From Palleronia aestuarii (GTDB taxonomy: Bacteria; Pseudomonadota; Alphaproteobacteria; Rhodobacterales; Rhodobacteraceae), in contig NZ_QKZL01000006.1 of NCBI RefSeq assembly GCF_003253995.1, forward strand, positions 1 to 64,000: 64,000 nucleotides of DNA, in the 5' to 3' direction. Positions 1-8,549 of this stretch are shown piece by piece. The notes beneath the pieces are model-generated. The model saw only the letters and a program-made list of their open reading frames with translations. It was not told the DNA's origin and did no database searches. Position numbers and translations under genes: made by a program. Numbering within the stretch: position 1 is the first letter of the stretch; each line of letters opens with the position of its first letter.

Positions 1-285
1 CGTCGAGTAGTCCGGCACCGACCAGTCGAGCCCCATGAGCTTCAACAGGCTCGCCACGAAGCCCGTTGTCTGGCGAAGCGGCAGGCCGAACAGCACCTTG
101 ATGGTCAGGCACGCTTGGATCGCCGCGTCCGAGAAGGTTTGCTGCCGCCCCTGCTTGCCCGAAGGCGCCGCGTGCCAAGCCATGCCCGGGTCGAACCAGA
201 CCGTCAGAGACCCGCGCTCACGCAGCGACGCGTTGTAACTCGACCCGTTCAGGGTGCGGCAACGGGTGGGCGCAGGCTTGGACAT
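1..285 (-). CDS. IS5-family transposase, N-terminal part (partial)
   Basis: The first 95 codons of a transposase are visible, starting at ATG 285 and open to the window edge. The protein opens MSKPAPTRCRTLN and carries RERGSLTVWFDP and LPLRQTTGFVASLLKL, the N-terminal DNA-binding region shared with the other IS5 copies here. The DDE catalytic domain lies outside the window, so whether the gene is intact cannot be judged. It is more similar to the degenerate copy at 15.4 kb than to the intact copy at 537, judged by shared N-terminal residues. It points away from the neighbouring IS. Confidence 0.8.
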   Translation of the reverse strand, partial: MSKPAPTRCRTLNGSSYNASLRERGSLTVWFDPGMAWHAAPSGKQGRQQTFSDAAIQACLTIKVLFGLPLRQTTGFVASLLKLMGLDWSVPDYST

Positions 286-348
286 GCCGGACAGCTATGT
301 CGCTGGACTCACGATGTGAATCCCACGCAGGCTTTCTGCAACAAGGCC
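1..348 (-). mobile_element. IS5-family insertion sequence, cut by the left window edge
   Basis: One end of an IS5-type element lies at 330-348. Read on the minus strand it begins GGCCTTGTTGCAGAAAGCC, close to the end of the degenerate copy at 15402 and to the inverted repeat of the intact copy at 471. The transposase start lies 60 bp inside. The rest of the element is beyond the window. Only 122 bp separate it from the next IS copy, and I see no gene in that gap. Confidence 0.75.
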
Positions 349-470
349 GATCAGAGAAGGTTGGACGTCAGGCCCTTCCCCTCCGCCACTTACAATTGCG
401 AACTTGTTCTCCCGATCCGACAGCGGCCGGATTTCCGCGGCGTATTAGAGAGCGACATGCACTCCAAATG

Positions 471-1523
471 GGCGTTGTTGCAGAACGCTCGCCGTGAAGG
501 ACTCACATCAGGAATCCATGCGGTTAGACGGGCGGCATGAGCAAGCCCAAGCCCGCCCGTTACCGCACGACGAACTGGTCCGCCTACAACGATGCGCTCA
601 GGAAGCGCGGGTCGTTGTTGATCTGGCTGGATAAGGAGATGGCCTGGCACGCGCCGCATGAGGGCCGCCCCGGGCGCCCTCCGGTCTTCTCGGATGCGGC
701 GATACAGTTCTGCCTGTCGATCAAGGTGCTGTTCAAGCTGCCGCTAAGGCAGACCGCTGGCATGGTCGCCAGCCTCCTTCGCTCGGCTGGGCTGAACTGG
801 CCTGTTCCGGACTACCCCACCCTGTGTCGCAGGCAGAAGACCCTGAAGGTCCAGATCCCGTATCGCCGCGCCAACGGGCCTTTGAGCCTGCTGGTGGACA
901 GCACCGGCATCAAGTTTCTCGGCGATGGCGAGTGGCAGGCCCGCAAGCATGGCGTTCAGGGACGACGCCAATGGCGCAAGGTCCATCTGGCCATGGACGC
1001 TGCCACATCCGACATCCGTGCGGTCGAGTTCACCCCCAGCCGCGAGGGCGACAGTCCCGTCCTGCCGGACCTGCTGGATCAGGTCCCCAAGGATGAAGAC
1101 ATCGGCACTGTGACCGCGGACGGCGCCTACGACACCCGTCGTTGCCACAGCGCCATCATCGCGCGCGGCGCCATGCCAATCATCCCGATCCGCAGGAACG
1201 GTCGACGGTGGAAAGAAGACTGCCCAGCCGCCCGGGCGCGCAACGAAACCCTGCGCGCCACGCGTCACTATGGCCGGGCGTTCTGGAAGCGGTGGACCCG
1301 ATACCACGTCCGCAGCCGCGCCGAAGCCAGGATACGCTACTTCAAGTCCTTCGGCGAGCGTATCGCCGCGAGAGACCCCGACCGTCAGACCGCCGAAATC
1401 CACACCCGCGTCGCACTCATGAACCGATTCAACGCCCTCGGCACAGCCGAGATCGTCCGCGTGGGCTGACGCCTATGGGGAAAGGGGTCCTCTCGCCTCG
1501 GAACACCGTTCTGCAGCAACGCC
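471..1523 (+). mobile_element. Complete IS5-family insertion sequence (about 1053 bp)
   Basis: The ends are a 17-bp imperfect inverted repeat: GGCGTTGTTGCAGAACG at 471-487 and its complement (one mismatch) at 1507-1523. The interval holds a single full-length transposase gene. I could not identify a target duplication from the flanks. It sits immediately next to the 3' end of a broken receiver-domain gene (1524 onward), so it probably inserted there. It is the only copy in the window that looks intact and is the length reference for the degenerate copy at 15402-16701. Confidence 0.85.
537..1469 (+). CDS. IS5-family transposase (DDE type)
   Basis: A 310-residue transposase that should cut and paste its own element. 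The N-terminal domain covers residues 1-110 (NWSAYNDALRKRGSLLIW, DAAIQFCLSIKVLFKLPLRQ). The catalytic triad is visible as D121 in LLVDSTGIK, D195 in TADGAYDT and E263 in RSRAEARIRYFK. No frameshift or internal stop is present and the length is normal for the family. It starts at ATG 537, 49 bp inside the left inverted repeat, and ends 37 bp before the right one. It lacks every short insertion found in the related pseudogene at 15465, so it is either recent or has escaped them. Confidence 0.92.
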   Translation: MSKPKPARYRTTNWSAYNDALRKRGSLLIWLDKEMAWHAPHEGRPGRPPVFSDAAIQFCLSIKVLFKLPLRQTAGMVASLLRSAGLNWPVPDYPTLCRRQKTLKVQIPYRRANGPLSLLVDSTGIKFLGDGEWQARKHGVQGRRQWRKVHLAMDAATSDIRAVEFTPSREGDSPVLPDLLDQVPKDEDIGTVTADGAYDTRRCHSAIIARGAMPIIPIRRNGRRWKEDCPAARARNETLRATRHYGRAFWKRWTRYHVRSRAEARIRYFKSFGERIAARDPDRQTAEIHTRVALMNRFNALGTAEIVRVG

Positions 1524-1785
1524 TACCCCGAGGCAAAGTCAATCCGGATCGGCGGCCACCCGTCCCGGATCGCGGTCGCCAGCCTCCTCTCCCCATGCCC
1601 CTCGGCATGTCGATAGCGCTGAAAACGATCCGGATATCTGTCCGCCGTCCCCGGATGGCGATGGCCTGCTCTGCATCCGCCGCCCCGAGCGGCTCGAAGC
1701 CTGCCTCCTCGAACATGTCCACGTCGTTCATCCGGAGGAGGAGTTCATCCTCGAGTGCGAGTACGACGGGCCGTTCTTCCCCGTA
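1524..1785 (-). pseudogene. Broken CheY-like response-regulator receiver domain
   Basis: Read from about 1767 downward the translation is VVLALEDELLLR, then MNDVDMFEEAGFEPLG and DIRIVFSAIDMP, the beta1 acidic pocket, alpha1 and beta3 of a receiver domain. A frameshift near 1600 separates this from LATAIRDGWPPIRI and DFASG, the expected alpha3-beta4-beta5 part. The phospho-acceptor position (normally D in a T/S-D-I-D-M-P context) is Ala in FSAIDMP. There is no clear start codon (a TGA precedes the frame) and the IS at 471-1523 abuts the 3' end. It is a remnant with frameshift, lost Asp and lost ends; the original output domain cannot be told. Confidence 0.7.
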
Positions 1786-1933
1786 TCGGGTCGTTACCGA
1801 CCATCACCTCACGTTCGCTGCATTAAAGTCATGCTCGAATGATCAACTCGTTTCCAACAAGAAAGCGCGGCATGCTCTGTGAACCGATACCTTAGAAAAT
1901 TTCGTCATGCTTTGGTCGGGTAAAACTGAAAAA

Positions 1934-1963
1934 TTAACCATGGTCAATATTATTTATGGTTAA
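1934..1963. promoter_or_regulatory. Inverted repeat TTAACCAT-N14-ATGGTTAA in an AT-rich promoter region
   Basis: An 8-bp perfect inverted repeat (1934-1941 and 1956-1963) lies about 100 bp upstream of the VPLPA-CTERM gene, in the most AT-rich stretch of the neighbourhood (1890-2062). It could be an operator for that gene; no regulator is assigned. The gene's ribosome-binding site TAGGAG lies just before ATG 2063. Confidence 0.4.
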
Positions 1964-2062
1964 CAAGGCGTTACAACGTAATTCTGCTTGCGTCGAATCC
2001 CTAATGGAGCGTAAACAAAAGCCTGTAAAGCGCACAGGTCGCGCACTGTTTAGGAGTAAAAG

Positions 2063-2617
2063 ATGAAGCATTTCGGCAAACTGAAAATGGCGGCTGCCGT
2101 ACTTGCGTGCAGCGCCGGCATGGCCTCGGCCGCAACCGTAATCAATCCGGGCGACGAGGTTCTGAGCGTCGGCGGCATCGTCACGGCAGGAAACGGCAGC
2201 TCGTTTCAGTACGACTACCAGGTGTCCGACGATCTCTTTGTGCGGGAATTCGCACTCTCGGCCGTTGGGTTCAACGGAGGAGACGACATCGAGAAGATCA
2301 TTGCCAGCCTGACGCATGGCGGTGGTTCGAGCGTTACTCTCGAGGCAATGCTGAATCCCGACACGGATGCCGGTCAGGGCCGCGTTACCTTCGGCGGCCA
2401 GTTCCTCAATGGAATGTCTTTCGTTTCGGGCGACACTTTCTCCATTCTTTTCCGCGTCGCGGATGGAAAGACCACGACGAGCAATGTCGGTGTGCAGACG
2501 AGCTTCACGGCCGTCGATGCGCCTGCTCCGGTTCCGGTCCCCGCTGCGGGCGCGCTTCTGCTGACGGCCCTGCTGTCGGGTGGAGTTGTCGCGCGTCGCA
2601 AGAAGAAGGCGGACTGA
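2063..2617 (+). CDS. Secreted VPLPA-CTERM sorting-domain protein
   Basis: A 184-residue exported protein of unknown role. Residues 1-23 form a signal peptide (MKHFGKLK, hydrophobic core, ASA before the likely cleavage). The body (24-150) is rich in Gly, Ser, Asp and Val and looks beta-structured, with no motif I know. The C-terminus shows a linker of Pro-Val-Pro-Val-Pro, a hydrophobic stretch (AAGALLLTALLSGGVV) and the tail ARRKKKAD. That layout is the VPLPA-CTERM signal of Rhodobacteraceae, which a membrane exosortase-type enzyme is thought to process. The start is fixed by TAGGAGTAAAAG before ATG 2063. It has its own terminator and appears monocistronic. Confidence 0.85.
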   Translation: MKHFGKLKMAAAVLACSAGMASAATVINPGDEVLSVGGIVTAGNGSSFQYDYQVSDDLFVREFALSAVGFNGGDDIEKIIASLTHGGGSSVTLEAMLNPDTDAGQGRVTFGGQFLNGMSFVSGDTFSILFRVADGKTTTSNVGVQTSFTAVDAPAPVPVPAAGALLLTALLSGGVVARRKKKAD

Positions 2618-2662
2618 TCGCAATGTAGGCCGAACCGGCGTACTCCCCGGCCCGGCCTAAGG

Positions 2663-2691
2663 CCCTCGCGCTTCAGCGCGAGGGTTTTTTT
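2663..2691 (+). terminator. Rho-independent terminator after the VPLPA-CTERM gene
   Basis: A perfect 8-bp stem CCCTCGCG / CGCGAGGG (2663-2670, 2677-2684) with a 6-base loop is followed directly by seven T. It lies 46 bp past the stop codon at 2617. Confidence 0.92.
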
Positions 2692-3840
2692 GTCTTGAAG
2701 GATCTTTATGGTGTAATCACCCCCCAACGGGGCGTTGATGGTATGACCGCCCCCCGACGGCATCGATGTGTCAAGTGGAATCGTCAGCGATCCAAGAGGC
2801 GGAGTGGAATCCTCGAGTTTCCCACGGTTTGACCAATTCTGACTAAGAGCCGAAGCCGACGTGATCGTGGTTCCGGGTCGGACGAGGATCGACGTCTCTC
2901 TGCCGACACCACTCAGCAAGGTCATGCAGGAGACCCATCGTCGGCACGCACGGGCAATGTCGCTCTATTCGAACGTGTTCGTTTTGCAGCTGTGGGCTCC
3001 TCGACCGACTTAGGATCACGGCAGATTGGTGCTAGGTCGACATATCGTCGAGAGCCCATCCAGATGCTCGTGTCGATCCGGACATGCTGTTCGTCGAGGA
3101 GGGGCGCCCACTAACCTAGTTCGGGTCGACGGAGGGGCTCGATCTGGTCCTTCTTGTCATCCGGCATAATTACGGAGCAAGGGTTGTCGCGGTGTCACCT
3201 CGTTTTCCATACGAAACGCAGCGGCGGTCAGACCGCGAACGCTGCCCTGCCTGTTCGCGGACGAGGTATAGACGACCCCGCTCGCATGGCTCGCAGCGCG
3301 CGTCTCGCGCGGGGCAGAGCTTGGGAAGAAGGGGTAGCTGTCCCTACCAAATACTTTTGCAGCCTTCGGCGTCGGCACCGTCGGGATATTGGGGCGAAAG
3401 TTCTGCCACGCGATCGGCGTCACGCCAGCCCGGTACGAGGAACGGTCCGGGTCGATCGAGTTCCTCCAGAAGGGCGTGGTGCGTTGATAGGACCGAATGC
3501 GACGGATTTGTTGTCGCGATGCACACCTTTGACTTTCAGAACCCCTAGGAGTGGAAACAGAATTTGCGTGGAACAGCATGTTGAATGCGCGGGGCTTTCT
3601 TCCCGTGCATTTCGTGATGTTCTGCGAAGCGCTGGTCTAACAGCGCTTGAAACCGACTGGCGCCGCACGTCGGATGTTGCCTCGGTCAGGATCGCCGAGG
3701 GTCTGCTTGGCCGTAATTCCTGCTCAGTTGCGACGCGCTGTCCGTCCCAGATTGGGCCGGATCCTCACCAGACGTGGAAGAAATTCTCCTGCAGGTCATG
3801 CGGCCTCGATCGGCTTAAGGGGCGAGGGACGGAGCCGATG
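2692..3840. other. No recognisable gene (about 1.15 kb)
   Basis: The longest open frames are 3154-3846 plus and 3157-3579 minus. They have no recognisable domain, no good ribosome-binding site, and residue composition that looks like random reading of GC-rich DNA. At 2716-2760 a short direct repeat (CCCCCCAACGG / CCCCCCGACGG) is visible. The stretch may be decayed mobile DNA, but nothing identifies it. Confidence 0.5.
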
Positions 3841-4197
3841 TCATGATGGATCGGGGCCGAGATTGTCCGCCGACAGGATCAACAGGCCGCCTGCGATCGC
3901 CCAGTTCTTGATGAAGATCGACATCTGCCAGCCGTCTTCGGGTACGAAGTGGAAGACGCTCGTCAGCATGCAGTAGATCGCAAGCGCCAAGGCTACGGGT
4001 CCCAGCCAGAACCCGCAGACCAGGGCGATTGCCCCGAAGGCATTGAATGCCAGTGCCGGCCAGGCGAGCCAGGCGGGCAAGCCGTATCCGGCCAGCAGGC
4101 CCTCGACGATCTCGGGCGACACCGCCTTCTGCACGGCGCCGGCAACGAACAACCCGGCCAGCAATACCCGGCCGGCTCGTCCCATCATCTTCTTCAA
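3841..4197 (-). CDS. DoxX-family membrane protein
   Basis: A 118-residue integral membrane protein with about four transmembrane helices: residues 8-25 (GRVLLAGLFVAGAVQKAV), 41-60, 65-85 and 95-112. The start AGRVLLAGLFVAGAVQK and the later FHFVPEDGWQMSIFIKNWAI fit the DoxX/DoxD-like family; members occur in terminal oxidases or in redox-stress complexes, but most have no assigned role. It starts at ATG 4197 with GGAGGTGTTGGCTTGAAG upstream. It is divergent from the alkaline phosphatase across about 300 bp. No partner gene hints at a specific function. Confidence 0.8.
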   Translation of the reverse strand: MKKMMGRAGRVLLAGLFVAGAVQKAVSPEIVEGLLAGYGLPAWLAWPALAFNAFGAIALVCGFWLGPVALALAIYCMLTSVFHFVPEDGWQMSIFIKNWAIAGGLLILSADNLGPDPS

Positions 4198-4494
4198 GCC
4201 AACACCTCCTTCAAACGGGCATTACACAACCCGAGACCCGGAACCGGCCGTTCGTGCCCGCGCGCAGTATGGACCGGGGCATGAACGTCAGTGGTGCGGG
4301 CCAATACTGGCCTCGGCATACCGGGTCGCAAGCGCGATCGGAATGCGGAGCATGCAGAGAGACCCAATTCAGGAAAGCGACACATAACCTTCAGATCGCA
4401 GTCATCGTGCCGTTACCTCCGGTTGTGAGATGGCAGCCACGGCTTGTGGGCTTTGTATCCCTTGCCGCGTCCGTCAAAACCCATGAGGTCCTCC

Positions 4495-5979
4495 ATGACA
4501 TTGTCGATGTCCCGCCGTACCCTTCTTGCCACTTCGGTAACGGCATTCATCCTGCCAGTAGCTTCCGACGCCGCCACGCTGGGCGGAGCCAAGAATGTGA
4601 TGATGTTCGTGTCGGACGGCGCGTCCTGGGGTACCTGGGACATGGCCAGCTACTACGAACACGGAGAGACCGGTCGGCAGGCCTATGACGCGTTCGACAC
4701 CAAACTCGGCATGACCACCGGGTCGGCGTCGACCGAGCAGCCCTACGATCCCGAGGCGGCATGGAACGGCACGCCGACGGGCGACGAGGATCGCTTCGAG
4801 GGCTACACGCGTATCAAGCAGGGCGCCTCGGACAGCGCCGCGGCGGGTACCGCGCTCGCGACAGGGACGAAGACGCTCAACGGGCGGATCAATGTCGGGC
4901 CCGACGGAGAGAAGCTGCCGTTTCTCAGCCAGGCGATGAAGACGGCCGGCAAGAAGGCCGGCGTCGTCTCCAGCGTGCCCTTCAGCCATGCCACACCGGC
5001 AGCTTTCGGGGCGCAGAACATCGACCGGAACAATTACCTCGAGATCGCCGGTCAGATGATCAACGAGGGCACCCTCGACGTGATCATGGGAGGCGGCAAC
5101 CCGAATTACGACGGCAGCGGCCAGCGTCTCGACGAAGCGAATTACAACCGCATCTCGGAGGCGGATTGGGAGGCACTGAACGGTGCAGACGCGCCGATGA
5201 CCCTGATCGAGACCCGCGAGGCGTTCGAGGCCCTTGCTGACGGATCGCGGAAGATCGATGACCGCGTCATTGGCCTGCCACGGGTTGGCGATACGCTGCA
5301 GGTCAACCGCGACCCCGAAGTGGTCGGTTCCGATCCTGACAATCCCACCGGGGTCGCCTTCGTCGACGGTGTTCCCACGCTCGAGACGATGACCCGAGGG
5401 GCGCTGAGGCAGCTCGGCGACGACGAGGACGGCCTGTTCCTGATGGTCGAAGGCGGCGCCGTCGACTGGGCGGCCCATGCCAACAGCACCGCGGGCATCA
5501 TAGAGGAGCAGATGGACTTCAATGCCGCAGTCGAGGCGGGCGTGGATTGGGTCGAGGCGGAATCGTCCTGGGACGAAACGCTGATGCTGGTGCTTACCGA
5601 CCACGGAAACGGCATGCCCATGGGCCCCAACTCCGACGAGATCGCCTTCCAGCCGATCGAGAATAACGGCGAGGGGGTGCTGCCGGGTGTGATGTGGCAC
5701 ACGGGCGGCCACACGACCGAGAACACCCTTTTCTGGGCACACGGTGTCGGGTCGGACTTGTTCGCTGACGAGATTGCCGGAAACGATCCCTTCCTGGCGT
5801 CGATCCTCGAGTTCAACGACGGGGCGTTCTTCGACAATACGGCGGTCGCAGGCGTCGTGTCCGCCGCGGCCGGGATAACCGACCCCGCTCCGGTGCCGGT
5901 CCCGGCCTCGTTCTGGCTTCTGGCGCCGGCCTTCGGCCTTCTCGGCGGCATCCGTCGTCTGAAGAAGCGCCAGAACTGA
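4495..5979 (+). CDS. Alkaline phosphatase with VPLPA-CTERM anchor
   Basis: A 494-residue exported phosphomonoesterase of the PhoA superfamily. A signal peptide covers residues 1-26 (MSRRTLLATSVTAFIL). Metal-site and nucleophile motifs are in order: VSDGAS (D41); ASDSAAAGTALATGTKT with the nucleophile Ser near 114; VEGGAVDWAAHAN; VLTDHGNG; and WHTGGHTTENT. The C-terminus is a VPVPA motif, a hydrophobic stretch (SFWLLAPAFGLLGG) and the tail RRLKKRQN, a VPLPA-CTERM signal, so the enzyme is probably tethered or sorted at the cell surface. ATG 4495 is chosen because GAGG lies six bases upstream; ATG 4483 and 4507 are alternatives. It would release phosphate outside the cytoplasm. No Pho box was recognised. 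Confidence 0.9.
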   Translation: MTLSMSRRTLLATSVTAFILPVASDAATLGGAKNVMMFVSDGASWGTWDMASYYEHGETGRQAYDAFDTKLGMTTGSASTEQPYDPEAAWNGTPTGDEDRFEGYTRIKQGASDSAAAGTALATGTKTLNGRINVGPDGEKLPFLSQAMKTAGKKAGVVSSVPFSHATPAAFGAQNIDRNNYLEIAGQMINEGTLDVIMGGGNPNYDGSGQRLDEANYNRISEADWEALNGADAPMTLIETREAFEALADGSRKIDDRVIGLPRVGDTLQVNRDPEVVGSDPDNPTGVAFVDGVPTLETMTRGALRQLGDDEDGLFLMVEGGAVDWAAHANSTAGIIEEQMDFNAAVEAGVDWVEAESSWDETLMLVLTDHGNGMPMGPNSDEIAFQPIENNGEGVLPGVMWHTGGHTTENTLFWAHGVGSDLFADEIAGNDPFLASILEFNDGAFFDNTAVAGVVSAAAGITDPAPVPVPASFWLLAPAFGLLGGIRRLKKRQN

Positions 5980-6007
5980 TCGGCACTGCCTGACCGGATG
6001 AACTTCG

Positions 6008-6037
6008 ACGGGGGTTCTTTTCTGAAGGAGCCCCCGT
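6008..6037 (+). terminator. Hairpin after the alkaline phosphatase gene
   Basis: Stem ACGGGGGTTC (6008-6017) pairs with GGAGCCCCCGT (6027-6037) with G-T wobbles around a loop TTTTCTGAA-like segment. There is no T run after it, so it is a terminator candidate by position (28 bp past the stop) and stem strength only. Confidence 0.5.
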
Positions 6038-6097
6038 AGACTTCGCGGGAATGGTCTGCATAGCCCGCGCTCGTCACACCCATGCCGAGCGTTAGCA

Positions 6098-6574
6098 TCA
6101 GCCCAGCGGAGTGGCGCGGGTGACGTCGAAGCGCTTGCAGTTGCGCTCCGACGTGGTGCGCCACGTGCGGAACCCCATGGCCTCGTAATAGGCCTGACCT
6201 TCGACATTGTGCAGACCGATCGCAGCCTCGATCTCGGTGAGACCGGCAGCGCGGGCAGCGGCGAGGGTCTCGACGAACAAGCGACGGCCGATGCCTCGCC
6301 CACCGGCCTCCGGGTGGACGTGGGTGCCGATGGCGCCCCAGCCTTCCGGAGTGCCGTAGGGCGACGCGCCGTCGGAGCGACTGAGAACCTGGAGGCCGAG
6401 AACCCGGTCGCTTTCCAGCGCCAGATGCGTGACGAGACGAGTGCCGCCGGTGTAGTGGGCCCGTACGTAGGCCTCATCTCCGGGGATCGTCCGCTTGCCG
6501 GCTGCAATGAGGGCATCGAGCAACGTGACGATGTCCTGCGTATCGTCCGGGGTGGCCGGCCTGATCTGAACCAA
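6098..6574 (-). CDS. GNAT-family N-acetyltransferase
   Basis: A 158-residue single-domain acetyltransferase expected to move acetyl from acetyl-CoA to an amine. It opens IRPATPDDTQDIVTLLDAL, the N-terminal strand and helix of GNAT proteins. The acetyl-CoA loop is visible in HPEAGGRGIGRRL (about 107-119) and the C-terminal strand in AYYEAMGFRTWR. The substrate is unknown. The start is TTG 6574 (TTGGTTCAGATC) with AAGGAT upstream; no ATG is better placed. It stands alone, with its 3' end facing the phosphatase gene. Confidence 0.85.
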   Translation of the reverse strand: MVQIRPATPDDTQDIVTLLDALIAAGKRTIPGDEAYVRAHYTGGTRLVTHLALESDRVLGLQVLSRSDGASPYGTPEGWGAIGTHVHPEAGGRGIGRRLFVETLAAARAAGLTEIEAAIGLHNVEGQAYYEAMGFRTWRTTSERNCKRFDVTRATPLG

Positions 6575-7072
6575 TGAAGTGATCCTTGGGTGAAGGGATT
6601 TTGCCTGCCGCAGAGTAGGCTGCCGAGCCGCGCGGCAAAAGGGATCGGTACAATTTGGACTGCGTCGCGTACACGTGGGAGACCTGATCCCAGCAGGGTG
6701 TATTTACGAACGCAAGCGACACGGAACGGTCCTTCGACACGATTTCGTTGAAAGTCCACGTTGAGGTTTCGTTGTATTGCGACCGAACACGTTGGTCCGT
6801 CGCAGCAAGCGTCTCGACTGGCTTTCATCTGGGGGCCTCTCGATCGGGATGCGGACCACCCATTGCTGATCAAGTAGAACGATACGAATTTGCGCATTTT
6901 CGGGACCGGTAAGCGACGGCTCATCAAACTAGATCCCAAAGCCCTGCATCTGCGCCGAGCCGGTAAATTGCAGGCCGGACCTCCATCCCGATAGTCTTGC
7001 CTTGACCCTTGGTCAGGGACACTCTCTGCTGACGTACCCGCCAGACGTTGCTCACCCCATGGGAGATCTCCA
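6575..7072. other. Intergenic region between two divergent genes, with an inverted repeat
   Basis: About 500 bp without a coding frame I trust. It should hold the promoters of the acetyltransferase (leftward) and the symporter (rightward). The only clear structure is TGACC-CTT-GGTCA at 7003-7015, 58 bp upstream of the symporter start. It resembles TTGACC/GGTCAA half-sites of RutR-type regulators but has a 3-base spacer. Confidence 0.45.
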
Positions 7073-8494
7073 ATGTTCAGTGCCAGCCAGTCCCTAATTC
7101 TCGCGATCATGGTCATACTGTGCGCGGCGGCACTGCTCTGCCTGTCCTGGTATTTTCACCGCCAGATCAGGACGTCGGAGGATTACAACGTCGCAGGCCG
7201 CAAGACCTCGCTGTTTCCGCTGATCTGTACCCTCGTCGGCACGGCGATCGGCGGCTCGACACTTCTGGGCTTCATGTCTGCGGGTTTCGCCAGTGGAGTC
7301 GGACAAATCTGGTTGCCGGGTGCGATCACGGTTACCGGGATCATCCTGTTGATGTTCTTCGTCTCCCGTATCCGTCGGTGGGGCGAGCGATACGACATGG
7401 TGACGCTGGCGGATTTCATGGTTCGCCGGTACGGGCCCGCTGCACGCTTGCCGACCGTCATCAGCGTCATCTCCGCCTATGCTGCGATCACGGGCATGCA
7501 GTTCGTCGCTGTGGGCACGGTCCTACAACTTGTGTTCGGCTTGAACCTGTCCGTAGCCATCGTGATCACCTGGGCCGTCCTGACCTTGAAGACGTGGCTC
7601 GGCGGCTTGATGGCGGTCATCTGGTCGGACGCCATCCTCGGGGCACTTCAGACCGTCGGCATCTTCTTTCTCCTCGGCGTAGTCTACATCCAGGCGGGTG
7701 GGATCGACGCCATGACCGCGAGCCCGGAGCTGGCCGAGAATCCGGGTTTCCTGAGCATCTTCGGCATCGGCCCCGCCGAACTCTTCGTCTATCTGATGAC
7801 GATTGGCGGCTATCAGTTCGTCCGCCAGGACCTCTGGCAGCGGTTCTGGGCCGCCGACAGCGCCCGTACGGCCTACACGGGTTATGTCGTGGCCGTGATC
7901 TTCACGATGCTGATTGGTGGCGCTGCCGTGCTCATCGGTACCTTCGCCCGGCTCGGACTGGACGTCTCCGTCGAGAACCCCGACCTCGTCTACTATTCCG
8001 TCCTCCAGTCCACGCTGCCATTCGCGCTCGTCGTCGTGATGATCGTCGTGCTGCTCGCGACCGTGATCTCCTGCGCGGACTCGTTCTTCATCGCCGGCGC
8101 CTCGTCGATCTCGAACGATATCCTCAGGCCCTATCTCAAGGTCGAAGACGATGCCCGGCTTCTTGCCTACAGCCGTCACGCCGTCATCGCGATGTCAGTG
8201 ATCGCCCTCGCGCTGGCGCTTTACGCCCCGAACCTCGTGGCGATCTGGATCCTCGGAAGCGCCATGCTGGTTTGTGGCGTCGTCGTTCCGGCACTCGCCG
8301 CACTCCTCTACGACGATCTCGATCCCCGGTTCGCAGTCGCGTCGATGTGGCTGGGCCTTTTTTCGGCATCGGTCTGGCAGGTCCTTGGCCAGCCTTTCGG
8401 AATCCACCCGGTCTTCGTCGGCCTGCCTCTTGCCTGCCTCATGCTTCCCTTCATGCTGCGAACGGCAAATCGCACCGCCGTCCAGCCTGGGTAG
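7073..8494 (+). CDS. Sodium:solute symporter (SSS family)
   Basis: A 473-residue inner-membrane carrier with about 13 transmembrane segments. Family signatures: SEDYNVAGRKTSLFPLICTL near residue 35, GTAIGGSTLLGFMSAGFASG (about 60-80), TLADFMVRRYGPAARL, and the sodium-site helix LLATVISCADSFFIAGAS (about 325-342). Length and layout are normal for the family, which moves sugars, amino acids, organic acids, vitamins or urea with sodium; the substrate here cannot be told. The start is ATG 7073 with GGGAGA eight bases upstream. An IS fragment lies 55 bp past the stop. Confidence 0.88.
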   Translation: MFSASQSLILAIMVILCAAALLCLSWYFHRQIRTSEDYNVAGRKTSLFPLICTLVGTAIGGSTLLGFMSAGFASGVGQIWLPGAITVTGIILLMFFVSRIRRWGERYDMVTLADFMVRRYGPAARLPTVISVISAYAAITGMQFVAVGTVLQLVFGLNLSVAIVITWAVLTLKTWLGGLMAVIWSDAILGALQTVGIFFLLGVVYIQAGGIDAMTASPELAENPGFLSIFGIGPAELFVYLMTIGGYQFVRQDLWQRFWAADSARTAYTGYVVAVIFTMLIGGAAVLIGTFARLGLDVSVENPDLVYYSVLQSTLPFALVVVMIVVLLATVISCADSFFIAGASSISNDILRPYLKVEDDARLLAYSRHAVIAMSVIALALALYAPNLVAIWILGSAMLVCGVVVPALAALLYDDLDPRFAVASMWLGLFSASVWQVLGQPFGIHPVFVGLPLACLMLPFMLRTANRTAVQPG

Positions 8495-8549
8495 GCTCCG
8501 GGAAAGGCAGGTCTCCACCATCAGGCCAGTCCGGATCGAGGGTCGCCCC

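Noticed and set aside
1429-1731. A 100-codon minus-strand gene next to the IS
   Set aside because: Its first part is the receiver relic, but the end runs through a frameshift and into IS sequence, so it is listed as a pseudogene instead.
1934-1963. The TTAACCAT inverted repeat as a terminator
   Set aside because: AT-only stem, no preceding gene in the right orientation, and it lies in a promoter region.
3154-3846. A 230-codon plus-strand frame
   Set aside because: No ribosome-binding site, no recognisable domain, and overlapping open frames in other phases of similar quality.
6575-7072. A riboswitch or small RNA upstream of the symporter
   Set aside because: Apart from one short inverted repeat I could not build a conserved riboswitch fold.
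4474-7116. An 880-codon open frame on the minus strand
   Set aside because: It runs antisense through the alkaline phosphatase and acetyltransferase genes; residues are Arg/Pro-rich and no domain appears. GC-rich codon use keeps antisense frames open.
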